Assembly: GCA_050943535.1 (NCBI GenBank)
Contig: JBMNPJ010000002.1
Location: forward strand, 124,001-188,000
Source: Massiliimalia sp050943535
GTDB lineage: Bacteria > Bacillota > Clostridia > Oscillospirales > Ruminococcaceae
Length of the DNA: 64,000 bases
Direction: 5' to 3'
Shown here: one piece after another, positions 9,140-17,258 of the stretch
Layout of the letters: each line of letters opens with the position of its first letter
How positions within the stretch are numbered: position 1 is the stretch's first letter
Notes under the pieces: generated by a model
Seen by the model: only the letters and a program-made list of their open reading frames with translations
The model's database searches: none
Told to the model about the DNA's origin: nothing
Program-made: the position numbers and the translations under genes

Positions 9140-9575
9140 CACTCAGCTGGCAAAATACGAGCGTAGCATCTTTGCCAGCGGGTGCTGCCCGCCCCGCCGG
9201 GCAGTGCCCGGAGCCAACCGCCTACGGCGCGTACTTTGTCAGGAAAGCGGAAACAGTAAACGTTTTTCACTCAGCTGGAAAAATACTAGCGTAGCATCTT
9301 TGCCAGCGAGTGCTGCCCGCCCGCCGGGCAGTGCCCGGAGCCAACCGTCTACGGCGCGTACTTTGTCAGAAAAGCGGAAACAGTAAACGTTTTTCACTCA
9401 GCTGGCAAAATACGAGCGTAGCGTCTTTGCCAGCGGGTGCTGCCCGCCCACCGGGCAGTGCCCGGAGCCAACCGTCTACGGCACGTACTTTGTCAGGAAA
9501 GCGGAAATTATTTGTTGTTATCACCTAACTGGCAAAACACAAGCGAAGCGTTATTGCCCCACCGCTAGGTGGTGA
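9140..9575. repeat. Tandem array of about 127-bp palindromic (MITE-like) repeats
   Basis: Three near-identical units start at CACTCAGCTGG 9140, CACTCAGCTGG 9268 and CACTCAGCTGG 9395 (spacing 128 and 127), with a degenerate fourth start at CACCTAACTGG 9522. Each unit is GC-rich and palindromic. Its left arm CTGGCAAAATACGAGCGTAG (9147-9166 in unit 1) is an imperfect inverted copy of its right arm, CCTACGGCGCGTACTTTGTCAG read on the other strand (about 9220-9241). Internal hairpins are GCTGGCAAA/TTTGCCAGC and CCGGGC-AGT-GCCCGG. The 127-base period is not a multiple of three and no start with an SD fits, so I regard it as non-coding. A related copy lies at 36.8 kb. The gap 9054-9593 holds nothing else that I can see. 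Confidence 0.9.
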
Positions 9576-9593
9576 AATTTTTCAAGAAAATAC

Positions 9594-9622
9594 TTGACAG
9601 TATCTGATATAAGGAATATAAT
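9594..9622 (+). promoter_or_regulatory. Promoter of the metal-sensor/ATPase operon
   Basis: Consensus TTGACA (9594-9599) and TATAAT (9617-9622) with a 17-base spacer. A promoter this strong fits a gene that must be held off by a repressor. Confidence 0.88.
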
Positions 9623-9633
9623 ACAATCAATAA

Positions 9634-9649
9634 ATGAATAATCGTTCAT
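9634..9649. promoter_or_regulatory. Probable ArsR/SmtB-type operator
   Basis: ATGAATAATCGTTCAT is an inverted repeat TGAA-N6-TTCA, the spacing known for CzrA/SmtB-family operators. It lies just after the -10 box, where a bound repressor would block transcription. Confidence 0.68.
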
Positions 9650-9673
9650 ATGTTCATGTTTAAAGGAGGATTT

Positions 9674-10039
9674 ATGATGATAGAGCGGGAACCTTTGGAA
9701 CATTGTGAGGAAAATATCGTACATCATGAGATTATCGACAAAGTTTATGACCAAATGCCGGATGATGAAATATTATATGATGTAGCAGAGCTTTTTAAGG
9801 TGTTTGGGGACTGTACCCGAATTAAAATTTTATATGCTTTGTTTGAAAGTGAAATGTGTGTATGTGATATTGCTGAACTGCTGGGAATGAGTCAGTCTGC
9901 CATTTCTCATCAGCTTCGGGTATTAAAACAGGCCAGACTGGTAAAATACCGTCGGGATGGAAAAACGGTATTTTACTCCTTAAATGACGATCATATTAAG
10001 ACCATCTTTAACCAGGGTCTGGAACATGTAGTGGAATAA
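9674..10039 (+). CDS. ArsR/SmtB-family metal-sensing repressor (Zn/Cd type)
   Basis: A winged-helix repressor of about 121 residues. The DNA-reading helix is in DIAELLGMSQSAISHQLRVL. The C-terminal helix keeps the SmtB alpha-5 zinc site: D and H of NDDHIK, then a His 11 residues later and a Glu 3 after that (GLEHVVE), the DxH...HxxE spacing. A cadmium-type alpha-3 cysteine pair is also present (EMCVCDIAE), so it could sense Zn, Cd or both. The start is ATG 9674 or 9677, both following AAAGGAGG; ATG 9650 upstream lies before the SD and is rejected. Its promoter carries a matching operator, and a P-type metal ATPase follows. Confidence 0.9.
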   Translation: MMIEREPLEHCEENIVHHEIIDKVYDQMPDDEILYDVAELFKVFGDCTRIKILYALFESEMCVCDIAELLGMSQSAISHQLRVLKQARLVKYRRDGKTVFYSLNDDHIKTIFNQGLEHVVE

Positions 10040-10112
10040 CTTATAAAAAGTTTTTGTTGTTTGGCTTAATATCCAAACAAATTTTAGAAGGAAAGGGAAA
10101 GGCGGAGTTTTT

Positions 10113-12149
10113 ATGGCAGATGCAAAACATTGCTGCGAATCTCACCAGAGTGGCTGCGGACACGAACACCACGACCATGACAGCTGCGGCTGCGGACACG
10201 AACATCATGACCATGACAGCTGCGGCTGTGGCCATGAACATCATGACCATGACGGTTGTGGTTGTGGATGTGGACATGATCATGGAAATCTGGAAAACTT
10301 GAAAAAGCGGATTGGACTGTTAATTGTAGGAGCAGTACTATTTGGTATCGGATTGTTTTTGCCGGATGGTTGGATCCGATTGGTGGTTTTTCTGGCATCT
10401 TTTTTGGTGACAGGAGGAAAAGTGCTGATAGGTGCTGTGAAAAATATTCTGAAGGGTCATGTTTTTGATGAAAACTTTTTGATGACGCTGGCTACAATTG
10501 GAGCATTTGTGGTAGGAGAATACCCGGAAGGTGCAGCAGTTATGCTGTTTTTCCAGGTAGGTGAACTATTTCAGGATTATGCGGTCAGCCGTTCTCGGCG
10601 TTCCATTCAGTCTTTAATGAATATCCGCCCGGATTACGCAAATGTAAATCGTGGAGGAACCATTCAAAAGGTAGATCCGGAGGATGTAGAAGTAGGGGAA
10701 CAGATTATTGTAAAACCTGGGGAAAGAGTTCCTTTGGACGGCATTGTTCTGCAGGGAGATTCTTTTTTGGATACCTCAGCCCTTACTGGGGAATCTGTCC
10801 CGCGGCGTGCGACAGAAGGAGATGAGGTGTACTCTGGCTGTATCAACCAGTCTGGTGCATTGTCTATCCAAGTATCCAAACCCTTTGCTCAGTCTACCGT
10901 ATCCCGAATTTTGGAGCTGGTGGAACATGCTTCCGGGAAGAAAGCCAATACAGAACAGTTTATTACAAAATTTGCTCGTTACTACACTCCGGTGGTAGTG
11001 CTTCTGGCAGTACTGTTGGCAATGATTCCTCCTTTAGTTACTGGACAGCCGTTTTCTCAATGGGTATACCGGGCGCTGACATTTTTGGTTATTTCCTGTC
11101 CGTGCGCTTTGGTAATCTCCATTCCATTGAGCTTTTTTGGTGGAATTGGGGGAGCATCCAAAATTGGGATTCTGGTAAAAGGCGGAAACTTTTTAGAAGC
11201 ATTATCCCATACGGATACCGTAGTTTTTGATAAAACCGGAACACTGACAAAGGGAACTTTTGTGGTGACACAGGCAGTTCCCAATCAAGTAAGCCGGGAA
11301 AAACTGATTACTGCTGCAGCAATGGCAGAACATTTTTCCAACCATCCCATTGCCCGCTCAATTGAAAAGGCTTATGAGGATGCTTTTGGAACCGATGTAA
11401 CCGTTTTGGACGGAGATGTTTCAGAATTTGCAGGAAAAGGTATTGTGGCTCAGATCGCAGGAAATCAGATTTTAGCCGGAAACAGCCGATTGATGGAAGA
11501 AAACGGAATTTCCTGCCCTGTGATACAGCTTCCGGGGACAGTGGTACACTGTGCAGAAAACGGGGATTATTTGGGATATCTGGTCATTTCCGATGAAATA
11601 CGTCCTGATGCAAAACAGGCAATTGCCCTTTTGAAACAGGCGGGAGTAAAAAAGACAGTCATGCTTACTGGTGACCGGAAAGAGACCGCTCAGGCGGTAG
11701 CACAGCAACTGGGTGTTGATGAGGTTTATGCGGAACTTCTGCCGGATGACAAAGTGCATCAGTTGGAACAGCTTTTGGCAAAGCCAGGGGACAAAGGCAG
11801 AACCGCCTTTGTGGGTGATGGCATTAACGATGCGCCGGTGCTGGCAAGAGCGGATATTGGAATTGCTATGGGAGGCATTGGTTCTGATGCAGCAATCGAA
11901 GCAGCGGATCTGGTAATTATGACCGATGAACCTTCTAAAATTGCTCAGGCTGTCTGCCACGCCCGCAGAACCCTGAAAATTGTATATGAAAATATTATTT
12001 TTGCGCTGGGAATCAAACTGCTGGTTTTGATTTTGGGAGCATTGGGCGCAGCTACCATGTGGGAAGCTGTATTTGCAGATGTGGGTGTATCTGTTATTGC
12101 TATTCTCAATGCCATTCGTGCTTTAAAGGTAAAAAAGATGAAATTTTAA
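10113..12149 (+). CDS. Zn/Cd-type heavy-metal translocating P1B-ATPase with His/Cys-rich N-terminus
   Basis: A 678-residue ATP-driven metal exporter of the ZntA/CadA group. Visible are the ion-path motif ISCPCALVIS (about residue 327), the phosphorylation motif VFDKTGTLTKG (about 371), the SNHPIARSI HP motif, and the hinge GDGINDAPVLARADIGIAMG (about 569). The late membrane segment EAVFADVGVSVIAI keeps the acidic residue used by Zn/Cd-type pumps. Instead of a ferredoxin-like CxxC domain the N-terminus is a His/Cys-rich tail with three 12-residue repeats (10155-10262). It lies downstream of a metal repressor in one operon, giving an inducible efflux module. The weak SD GGCGGAG precedes the ATG. 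Confidence 0.93.
   Translation: MADAKHCCESHQSGCGHEHHDHDSCGCGHEHHDHDSCGCGHEHHDHDGCGCGCGHDHGNLENLKKRIGLLIVGAVLFGIGLFLPDGWIRLVVFLASFLVTGGKVLIGAVKNILKGHVFDENFLMTLATIGAFVVGEYPEGAAVMLFFQVGELFQDYAVSRSRRSIQSLMNIRPDYANVNRGGTIQKVDPEDVEVGEQIIVKPGERVPLDGIVLQGDSFLDTSALTGESVPRRATEGDEVYSGCINQSGALSIQVSKPFAQSTVSRILELVEHASGKKANTEQFITKFARYYTPVVVLLAVLLAMIPPLVTGQPFSQWVYRALTFLVISCPCALVISIPLSFFGGIGGASKIGILVKGGNFLEALSHTDTVVFDKTGTLTKGTFVVTQAVPNQVSREKLITAAAMAEHFSNHPIARSIEKAYEDAFGTDVTVLDGDVSEFAGKGIVAQIAGNQILAGNSRLMEENGISCPVIQLPGTVVHCAENGDYLGYLVISDEIRPDAKQAIALLKQAGVKKTVMLTGDRKETAQAVAQQLGVDEVYAELLPDDKVHQLEQLLAKPGDKGRTAFVGDGINDAPVLARADIGIAMGGIGSDAAIEAADLVIMTDEPSKIAQAVCHARRTLKIVYENIIFALGIKLLVLILGALGAATMWEAVFADVGVSVIAILNAIRALKVKKMKF
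10155..10262 (+). repeat. Three 36-bp in-frame repeats encoding CGHEHHDHDSCG
   Basis: The repeats encode residues 15-50 of the metal ATPase (the last one has G for S). They are rich in His, Cys and Asp, consistent with loose Zn binding. The DNA units are nearly identical, pointing to recent tandem duplication. Confidence 0.9.
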
Positions 12150-12151
12150 AT

Positions 12152-12187
12152 AAAAAGGAGGGACTATAATTAGTCCCTCCTTTTTAT
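12152..12187. terminator. Bidirectional terminator
   Basis: A perfect 15-bp stem AAAAAGGAGGGACTA (12152-12166) / TAGTCCCTCCTTTTT (12171-12185), loop TAAT. Its A- and T-runs would serve both the ATPase gene and the converging lipoprotein gene. Confidence 0.93.
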
Positions 12188-12226
12188 TTACGATATTTTA
12201 TTGGTTGAGTGATCCATGCGGATTTT

Positions 12227-13537
12227 TTATTGACCGGAAGATGCCTGCTCCAGAAGTTGAATGACCGCCTCTATTTTTGCGATATCTTCTTGGCTGTATC
12301 CCAAATCTTTCATTTCTTGAAGCATAGCCGCTACATTTTCTGGAGTAACCCCATACTGATTCAATTCTTCTAGTGTCATGTCCACGATACCAAACCAATT
12401 TCGAGATACACCATTATTCAAAAGCACAGAGGGGGTATAATGAGAATCCATAGGGCCGTCAACTGTAATTTCTGGCTCAGAAGGTTCAGAAACCTCATGT
12501 CCGGGAATTTCCTGAAGTGTGCCGTTGTAATCCAGAATGTCTACCCGGCTGTCTGTATCATTAAAAATATGATTATAGGCAAATAGATAATCCTGTGTAA
12601 ACCAAATCATTTCATAATCGGAAGCAGGCAGCTGCATTTCGCTCCATTTTTGGGTAGAAAGATCTAAGATATTTAATAGTTGAGGCCGGTCAGAATGAAA
12701 ATAGTATAGTTTTTGATCTTTTACAAAAATATTAATATTTTGAGCGGAGGATCCCATGTTGTCTATGAAAGTCAGTTTTTTGTTACGGATATCATAGGCG
12801 TAAAGCATATTATTGGAACCGTCTGATTCTTTTGCTTCAATCCCCACAAAATATAAAATTCCATTTGCATAAAACGGACAGTCTATGACGCCTTTGTCAT
12901 AAATAACCTCTTGGTTTTGAAAAGAAGAGTCATAAAGAGAAAGCACACCGGGATTAGTTCCTGTAACGCAGAAGATTCCGTATGGAGTTACGGTAGCACG
13001 GGTAATAGGATCGTCTAAAACAGTGTGAACCTCTTGCGTATTCAGGTCGTACCGATATAATGCCAAGTCGTATATTTTTGGATAGTAAACAGAGTTGCCA
13101 TCTCCCCAGTAAACGGTTTCAATTTCTCTGGTAAGCCGTTTGGGAGAGCTGCCGTCGGTATTCATTTGATGTAATTCTAAATTTTGAGAGAATAACAGGG
13201 TCCCGTTTGGGGAAAGCTGGAGGGAACCAGGTTGACCGCCGTAAATTTTTTCGCTGGTGCGGGTGGATTTATCCATCCGGTAAACAGCACCATTGTCATT
13301 GTCGTTAAGATAATAAATGTATTGGTCATCTTCCGCTGTGTTCATAATCGGAATAGGATTCTGTGTGACCCACCCCTCTAAAACCGGAGGCTGTTCTGGC
13401 TGAGAAATTGTAGAAACGGATGAACTGGAAGAATCAGAAGAACTGGTATCAGCTGGCTGGTTACCCTGACAAGATGTAAAGGTCAGTACGGTAAGCAGAG
13501 CTGAAACCAGAATGAATCTTTTTTGAATTTGTGTCAT
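12227..13537 (-). CDS. Secreted lipoprotein with beta-propeller-like (DUF5050-type) repeats
   Basis: About 436 residues. The N-terminus has a basic stretch, a hydrophobic segment and the lipobox TFTSC, so it is probably lipid-anchored outside the membrane; a Ser-rich linker follows. The middle 300 residues consist of repeated blades of the type IYYLNDNDNGAVYRMDKSTR, like DUF5050/DUF5046 propellers. The end is a helical segment (residues about 385-430) with TLEELNQYGVTPENVAAMLQ. I do not recognise a specific function. The start is ATG 13537 because AGCAGGTG then sits 6-8 bases upstream; the in-frame GTG at 13546 overlaps that SD. Confidence 0.75.
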   Translation of the reverse strand: MTQIQKRFILVSALLTVLTFTSCQGNQPADTSSSDSSSSSVSTISQPEQPPVLEGWVTQNPIPIMNTAEDDQYIYYLNDNDNGAVYRMDKSTRTSEKIYGGQPGSLQLSPNGTLLFSQNLELHQMNTDGSSPKRLTREIETVYWGDGNSVYYPKIYDLALYRYDLNTQEVHTVLDDPITRATVTPYGIFCVTGTNPGVLSLYDSSFQNQEVIYDKGVIDCPFYANGILYFVGIEAKESDGSNNMLYAYDIRNKKLTFIDNMGSSAQNINIFVKDQKLYYFHSDRPQLLNILDLSTQKWSEMQLPASDYEMIWFTQDYLFAYNHIFNDTDSRVDILDYNGTLQEIPGHEVSEPSEPEITVDGPMDSHYTPSVLLNNGVSRNWFGIVDMTLEELNQYGVTPENVAAMLQEMKDLGYSQEDIAKIEAVIQLLEQASSGQ

Positions 13538-13594
13538 AAAAAACACCTGCTTTCTGCTGTAATTGAAAGAATGTCTGCGCCTTTTGACACCTAT

Positions 13595-13623
13595 ATTGTA
13601 AGAGAAAAAACAGGAAAATACAA
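13595..13623 (-). promoter_or_regulatory. Promoter of the lipoprotein gene
   Basis: On the minus strand TTGTAT (13618-13623) and TACAAT (13595-13600) are 17 bases apart, about 60 bases before the start. Confidence 0.55.
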
Positions 13624-13784
13624 GAGAAATGAGGAAAGTTTTACCAAATTTATAACAATCTTAATCGAACTGTAACTTGTTGAATTTGTTTTGTCATGAA
13701 TAGAATGATCCTGTTGGGAACTGTTAAAAAATCAAAATAAATATATTTTTATCTAAAATAATTTATTTTTTGCTAAAATAGTTC

Positions 13785-13812
13785 TTGACTTTGTCTGCAG
13801 CAATGTTACAAT
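13785..13812 (+). promoter_or_regulatory. Promoter of the GH127 gene
   Basis: TTGACT (13785-13790) and an extended -10 TGT-TACAAT (13807-13812) have a 16-base spacer. The rest of the 13547-13920 gap is AT-rich with no gene visible. Confidence 0.6.
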
Positions 13813-13920
13813 GAAAATAAAGGAAACATCACAAAATTTCCAGTGTCCGGAGATACAGCCTGCAAATCAAAATTCAATAGGAAATTAAATAAAAAATAGC
13901 AGACTTAGGAGGAACTTTTT

Positions 13921-15930
13921 ATGAATTCACAGCAATTTTCATCCCCGTTGGAACTGACGCAGATCCAGGTGACAGATCCGTTTTGGAAACAGGAAATGGA
14001 ACTGGTGCGGCAGGAAGTGATCCCTTATCAGTGGGAAGCTTTAAATGACAGAATTGAAGGGGCATCTCCCAGCTTTTGTATTCGCAATTTTCAACTGGCC
14101 GCAAAACTGACCCAGCTGAGGCGGCAGGGTAACGTGGAACATCCTGTATATCCTACTAATAAGATCGAAACTCTTCCTGATCCAGATGGACCTATGGAAG
14201 ATCGGTTCTACGGTTTTCTGTTTCAGGACAGCGATGTGTTTAAATGGATTGAAGCAGTAGGATATTCTTTGGCACAGCATCCTGATTCTCAGTTGGAAGC
14301 CATTGCAGATGAAGCCATTGACCTGATTTGTTCTGCTCAGCAGGATAACGGTTATTTGGATACATTTTATATTATCAACGATCCGTCCAAAATTTTCTCT
14401 AACTTAAAAGATAATCACGAACTCTACTGTTTCGGACATTTAACCGAGGGGGCAGTGGCTTATTATCAGGCCACCGGCAAGAAAAAGCTTTTAACAGCGG
14501 CAGAACGGTATGCTGATTATATCCGCAGCTATTTTGGACCGGATGGCTGTCACGGATACCCGGGACACGAGATTGCGGAAATGGCACTGGTGCGTTTATA
14601 TGAAGTAACCGGCAAGGAAGATTACCTGGAACTCAGCCGTTTTTTTGTAGATCAGCGGGGAACCCGTCCGTATTATTATGATCAGGAACATAGGGTTGCT
14701 GTGAAAGAAGGAGATACTACCCTGCATTATTCTTATCAGCAGGCACATCTGCCGGTTCGGGAACAGGACGAGGCAGTGGGGCATGCAGTGCGGGCAGTAT
14801 ATCTGTATTCCGGTATGGCAGATTTGGCAAGGTTAACCGGGGACGAATCCCTGTTTTTGGCATGCCAGAATCTGTGGAACAGTATGGTCAATGAAAAAAT
14901 GTATGTAACCGGAGGAATCGGTGGAACCCATATTGGGGAAGCGTTTTCCTTCCCTTATGACCTGCCTAACGATACTGCTTATGCAGAAACCTGCGCTTCC
15001 ATTGGTCTGGTATTTTTTGCTCGTCGCATGCTGCAGATCAAGCCGGATTCCCAGTATGGGGACGTGATGGAACGGGCACTGTACAACGGAATTCTCAGCG
15101 GGATGGCGTTGGATGGAAAGAGCTTTTTCTATGTGAACCCTTTGGAAGTTCTGCCCGAAGCCTGCCATAAAGACGCCAGAAAAGAACATGTAGAACCAGT
15201 TCGGCAAAAATGGTTTGGATGCGCCTGCTGTCCTCCCAACCTGGCAAGACTGATCAGTTCTATTGGAAGTTATGCCTTTACCCAGTCTGAACAGACTTTG
15301 TTTGTCCATCTGTATTTGGGCGGAATGATTCAAAAACAGATTGCAGGGGAAACAGCAGTTTTAAAAATGGATTCCCAGATGCCGTGGAGCGGAACCGTTT
15401 CTTTGACAGTAGAACAGGGCGTTTTCACACCGTTTACCATGGCTTTCCGAATTCCGGAATGGTGTGATGGGAACTATACAGTGCAGGCAGGAGAAAACAC
15501 CTGTCAGGAAGTGAAAGACGGATATGTTTATCTGACCCGCAATTGGAATACCGGGGATCAGATTCAGCTGGATTTTGAGATGAACGTTCGGTTTTTGTGC
15601 GCGGATGACCGTGTACGAGAAGATGAAGGAAAGGTTTGTGTGACTCGGGGGCCGGTAGTTTATTGCATGGAGCAGGCAGATGTGGGAGAAAATCTGCATC
15701 AAATTCGGGTGGATCCGGAACATTCTGTTGCCTGCCGTATGGGAGATATTTGCGGGGTTCCTGCTATGATTTTGGAAACTTCCGGATGGAAAAAGAAAAC
15801 GCAGGCAGGTTCCTTGTACCGCCGGTATGAAAAACCTGTTTATGAACCGAAAGATTTAACCTTCATTCCTTATTCTATGTGGGCAAACCGGGGTGAGGGA
15901 GAAATGTGCGTTTGGATTCAGGCAATTTAA
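13921..15930 (+). CDS. GH127 glycoside hydrolase, probable beta-L-arabinofuranosidase
   Basis: A 669-residue protein of the GH127 (DUF1680) family, which releases beta-L-arabinofuranose from plant glycans such as hydroxyproline-linked arabinans. The catalytic Cys-zinc region is seen as FGCACCPPNLARLISSIGSY (about residues 435-454), and the conserved Glu motif is TAYAETCASIGLVFFARRM (about 352-370). The length fits known members of about 650 residues. There is no signal peptide, so it likely acts on imported oligosaccharides in the cytoplasm. A strong SD (TTAGGAGG) precedes the ATG. It stands as a single gene, with the lipoprotein divergent and pyrE downstream after 210 bases. Confidence 0.87.
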   Translation: MNSQQFSSPLELTQIQVTDPFWKQEMELVRQEVIPYQWEALNDRIEGASPSFCIRNFQLAAKLTQLRRQGNVEHPVYPTNKIETLPDPDGPMEDRFYGFLFQDSDVFKWIEAVGYSLAQHPDSQLEAIADEAIDLICSAQQDNGYLDTFYIINDPSKIFSNLKDNHELYCFGHLTEGAVAYYQATGKKKLLTAAERYADYIRSYFGPDGCHGYPGHEIAEMALVRLYEVTGKEDYLELSRFFVDQRGTRPYYYDQEHRVAVKEGDTTLHYSYQQAHLPVREQDEAVGHAVRAVYLYSGMADLARLTGDESLFLACQNLWNSMVNEKMYVTGGIGGTHIGEAFSFPYDLPNDTAYAETCASIGLVFFARRMLQIKPDSQYGDVMERALYNGILSGMALDGKSFFYVNPLEVLPEACHKDARKEHVEPVRQKWFGCACCPPNLARLISSIGSYAFTQSEQTLFVHLYLGGMIQKQIAGETAVLKMDSQMPWSGTVSLTVEQGVFTPFTMAFRIPEWCDGNYTVQAGENTCQEVKDGYVYLTRNWNTGDQIQLDFEMNVRFLCADDRVREDEGKVCVTRGPVVYCMEQADVGENLHQIRVDPEHSVACRMGDICGVPAMILETSGWKKKTQAGSLYRRYEKPVYEPKDLTFIPYSMWANRGEGEMCVWIQAI

Positions 15931-16029
15931 GTATTTTTCCTGTTTTGTATGCTGAGTGAGAACGATTGGCACTTTGCACTTTGCCTCTGGCAATTGTTTT
16001 CCGAACCGTATTTTTTGAAAACATATACC

Positions 16030-16058
16030 TTGCAAAAAAGCGCAAAACATGGTATTCT
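16030..16058 (+). promoter_or_regulatory. pyrE promoter
   Basis: TTGCAA (16030-16035), a 17-base spacer and an extended -10 TGG-TATTCT (16053-16058), about 80 bases before pyrE. I see no long pyr-type attenuator between promoter and gene. Confidence 0.5.
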
Positions 16059-16141
16059 GTTAAAGAATAGAGTATTGTGCAGAAAATCCGGTTTGCCCGA
16101 AAAAAGGGCTGCCCGGCAATGGGAAAGGAAGGGTTATCATT

Positions 16142-16804
16142 ATGTTAACTCCAGCAAAAAAAGAATTTATTGAATTTATGATGAGTGCAGATGTACTTCG
16201 TTTTGGTGAATTCAAAACCAAAAGCGGACGTTTGACACCTTATTTTGTCAATACCGGAAACTATAAAACAGGGGCACAGATTGCTACATTGGGAAAATTT
16301 TATGCTGATCTGGTAAAAGAAACCTGCGGCGATCAGTTTGATGCTATGTTTGGTCCTGCTTATAAAGGGATTCCTCTGGCTACTGCTTGTGCAGCTTCTC
16401 TGGCAAGAGACCATCAGATCGACAAACCATACTTCTTTAACCGTAAGGAAGTAAAAGACCACGGAGAAGGCGGAAGCTTGGTAGGCTATAAACCTCAGGA
16501 TGGAGATAAAATTATTATCATCGAAGATGTTATTACTGCTGGAACCGCAGTTCGGGAAACCATGCCGATTCTGTATGGCTGCGGTAAAGTGACAGTCAAT
16601 GATATGTTCATCTCTGTAAACCGCTGTGAAGTAGGTCAGAATCCAGGCAAAACTGCCATTATGGAAGTAAAAGAAGAATTTGGAATCAATGTACATGCCA
16701 TCGTTACTGTACAGGACATTTATGAATACTTAAAACAGGACGGAAAATATGCAGACATGCTGCCAAAAATGGAAGCATATATGGAACAGTACTGTGTATT
16801 CTAA
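16142..16804 (+). CDS. pyrE: Orotate phosphoribosyltransferase
   Basis: A 220-residue enzyme that joins orotate to PRPP to make OMP in pyrimidine synthesis. The PRPP-binding motif KIIIIEDVITAGTAVRET is at about residues 123-140. The catalytic flexible loop RKEVKDHGEGG is at about 101-111, and AMFGPAYKGIPLA at about 68-80. The start ATG follows GGAAAGGAAGGG. It is monocistronic here, with its own promoter and a hairpin terminator, and no other pyr gene is in the window. Confidence 0.95.
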   Translation: MLTPAKKEFIEFMMSADVLRFGEFKTKSGRLTPYFVNTGNYKTGAQIATLGKFYADLVKETCGDQFDAMFGPAYKGIPLATACAASLARDHQIDKPYFFNRKEVKDHGEGGSLVGYKPQDGDKIIIIEDVITAGTAVRETMPILYGCGKVTVNDMFISVNRCEVGQNPGKTAIMEVKEEFGINVHAIVTVQDIYEYLKQDGKYADMLPKMEAYMEQYCVF

Positions 16805-16820
16805 TGAATAGGAATAAAGT

Positions 16821-16860
16821 CAAGGGTGCGCTGATTAGCGTGCCCTTGGTTTGTCTCTTT
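16821..16860 (+). terminator. pyrE terminator
   Basis: CAAGGGTGCGCT (16821-16832) pairs with AGCGTGCCCTTG (16837-16848) with two G-U pairs. A T-rich tail follows. Confidence 0.75.
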
Positions 16861-16963
16861 ACCTGCAAAGTTCAGCTTTGAAAAGAACAGTTTCTGTTGG
16901 TTGTTTGTGTGGTTTTCACAATAACCCAAAGAAAAAAGATGGGAAAAATTCTGTTTTTTTGAG

Positions 16964-16992
16964 TTGACAGAAGATAAAGGGTTTGCTATAAT
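16964..16992 (+). promoter_or_regulatory. infC-rpmI-rplT promoter
   Basis: Perfect TTGACA (16964-16969) and TATAAT (16987-16992), 17-base spacer, plus an extended -10 TGC. A strong promoter is expected for ribosomal genes. Confidence 0.9.
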
Positions 16993-16999
16993 ATATAGG

Positions 17000-17245
17000 A
17001 AAACAAAGCAGAACAGCTGACGTTCTCACCTATGGGTGTTGCAAAACTACTGCATAGGTCAATACGGTTAAATGTTATCCGGCATTTGTCGGGTTTCTCA
17101 TTTTGTGTATTGGGGCGTGGACTGTTCATAGGTCTGCGCTTTGTTTTTTGTTTCAGGACAGTTCTGTTCCGTCTGGAGCGGTGCTGTTATCCAACAACAA
17201 AATTTCTGACGGCCCATTGCTGTCAGCTTTATTATGAACAGGCAT
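17000..17245 (+). promoter_or_regulatory. Long 5' leader of the infC operon, probable L20-type autoregulatory leader
   Basis: About 250 untranslated bases separate the promoter from infC. In Firmicutes the leader of infC-rpmI-rplT binds ribosomal protein L20 and causes premature termination. The position, length and self-complementary stretches (CCTATGGGTG...GCATAGG; GTTATCCGGCATTTGTCGGG) fit that role. I did not resolve the full fold. Confidence 0.55.
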
Positions 17246-17258
17246 GGAGGTGCTTACC

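Noticed and set aside
9097..9528. Overlapping open frames of 60-72 codons in the repeat array
   Set aside because: The 127-bp period shifts the frame between units, the Arg/Ala/Pro-rich products look like translated GC-rich repeats, and there is no good ribosome site.
9140..9575. CRISPR array
   Set aside because: Units of about 127 bp are direct tandem copies without unique spacers between short repeats, and no cas gene is nearby.
9650..9673. Upstream ATG (9650) as start of the metal repressor
   Set aside because: It lies before the AAAGGAGG site and overlaps the operator; ATG 9674 or 9677 after the SD is far better.
10041..10398. Val/Met-rich and His/Arg-rich frames on the minus strand
   Set aside because: They are low-complexity shadows of the His-rich repeats of the metal ATPase.
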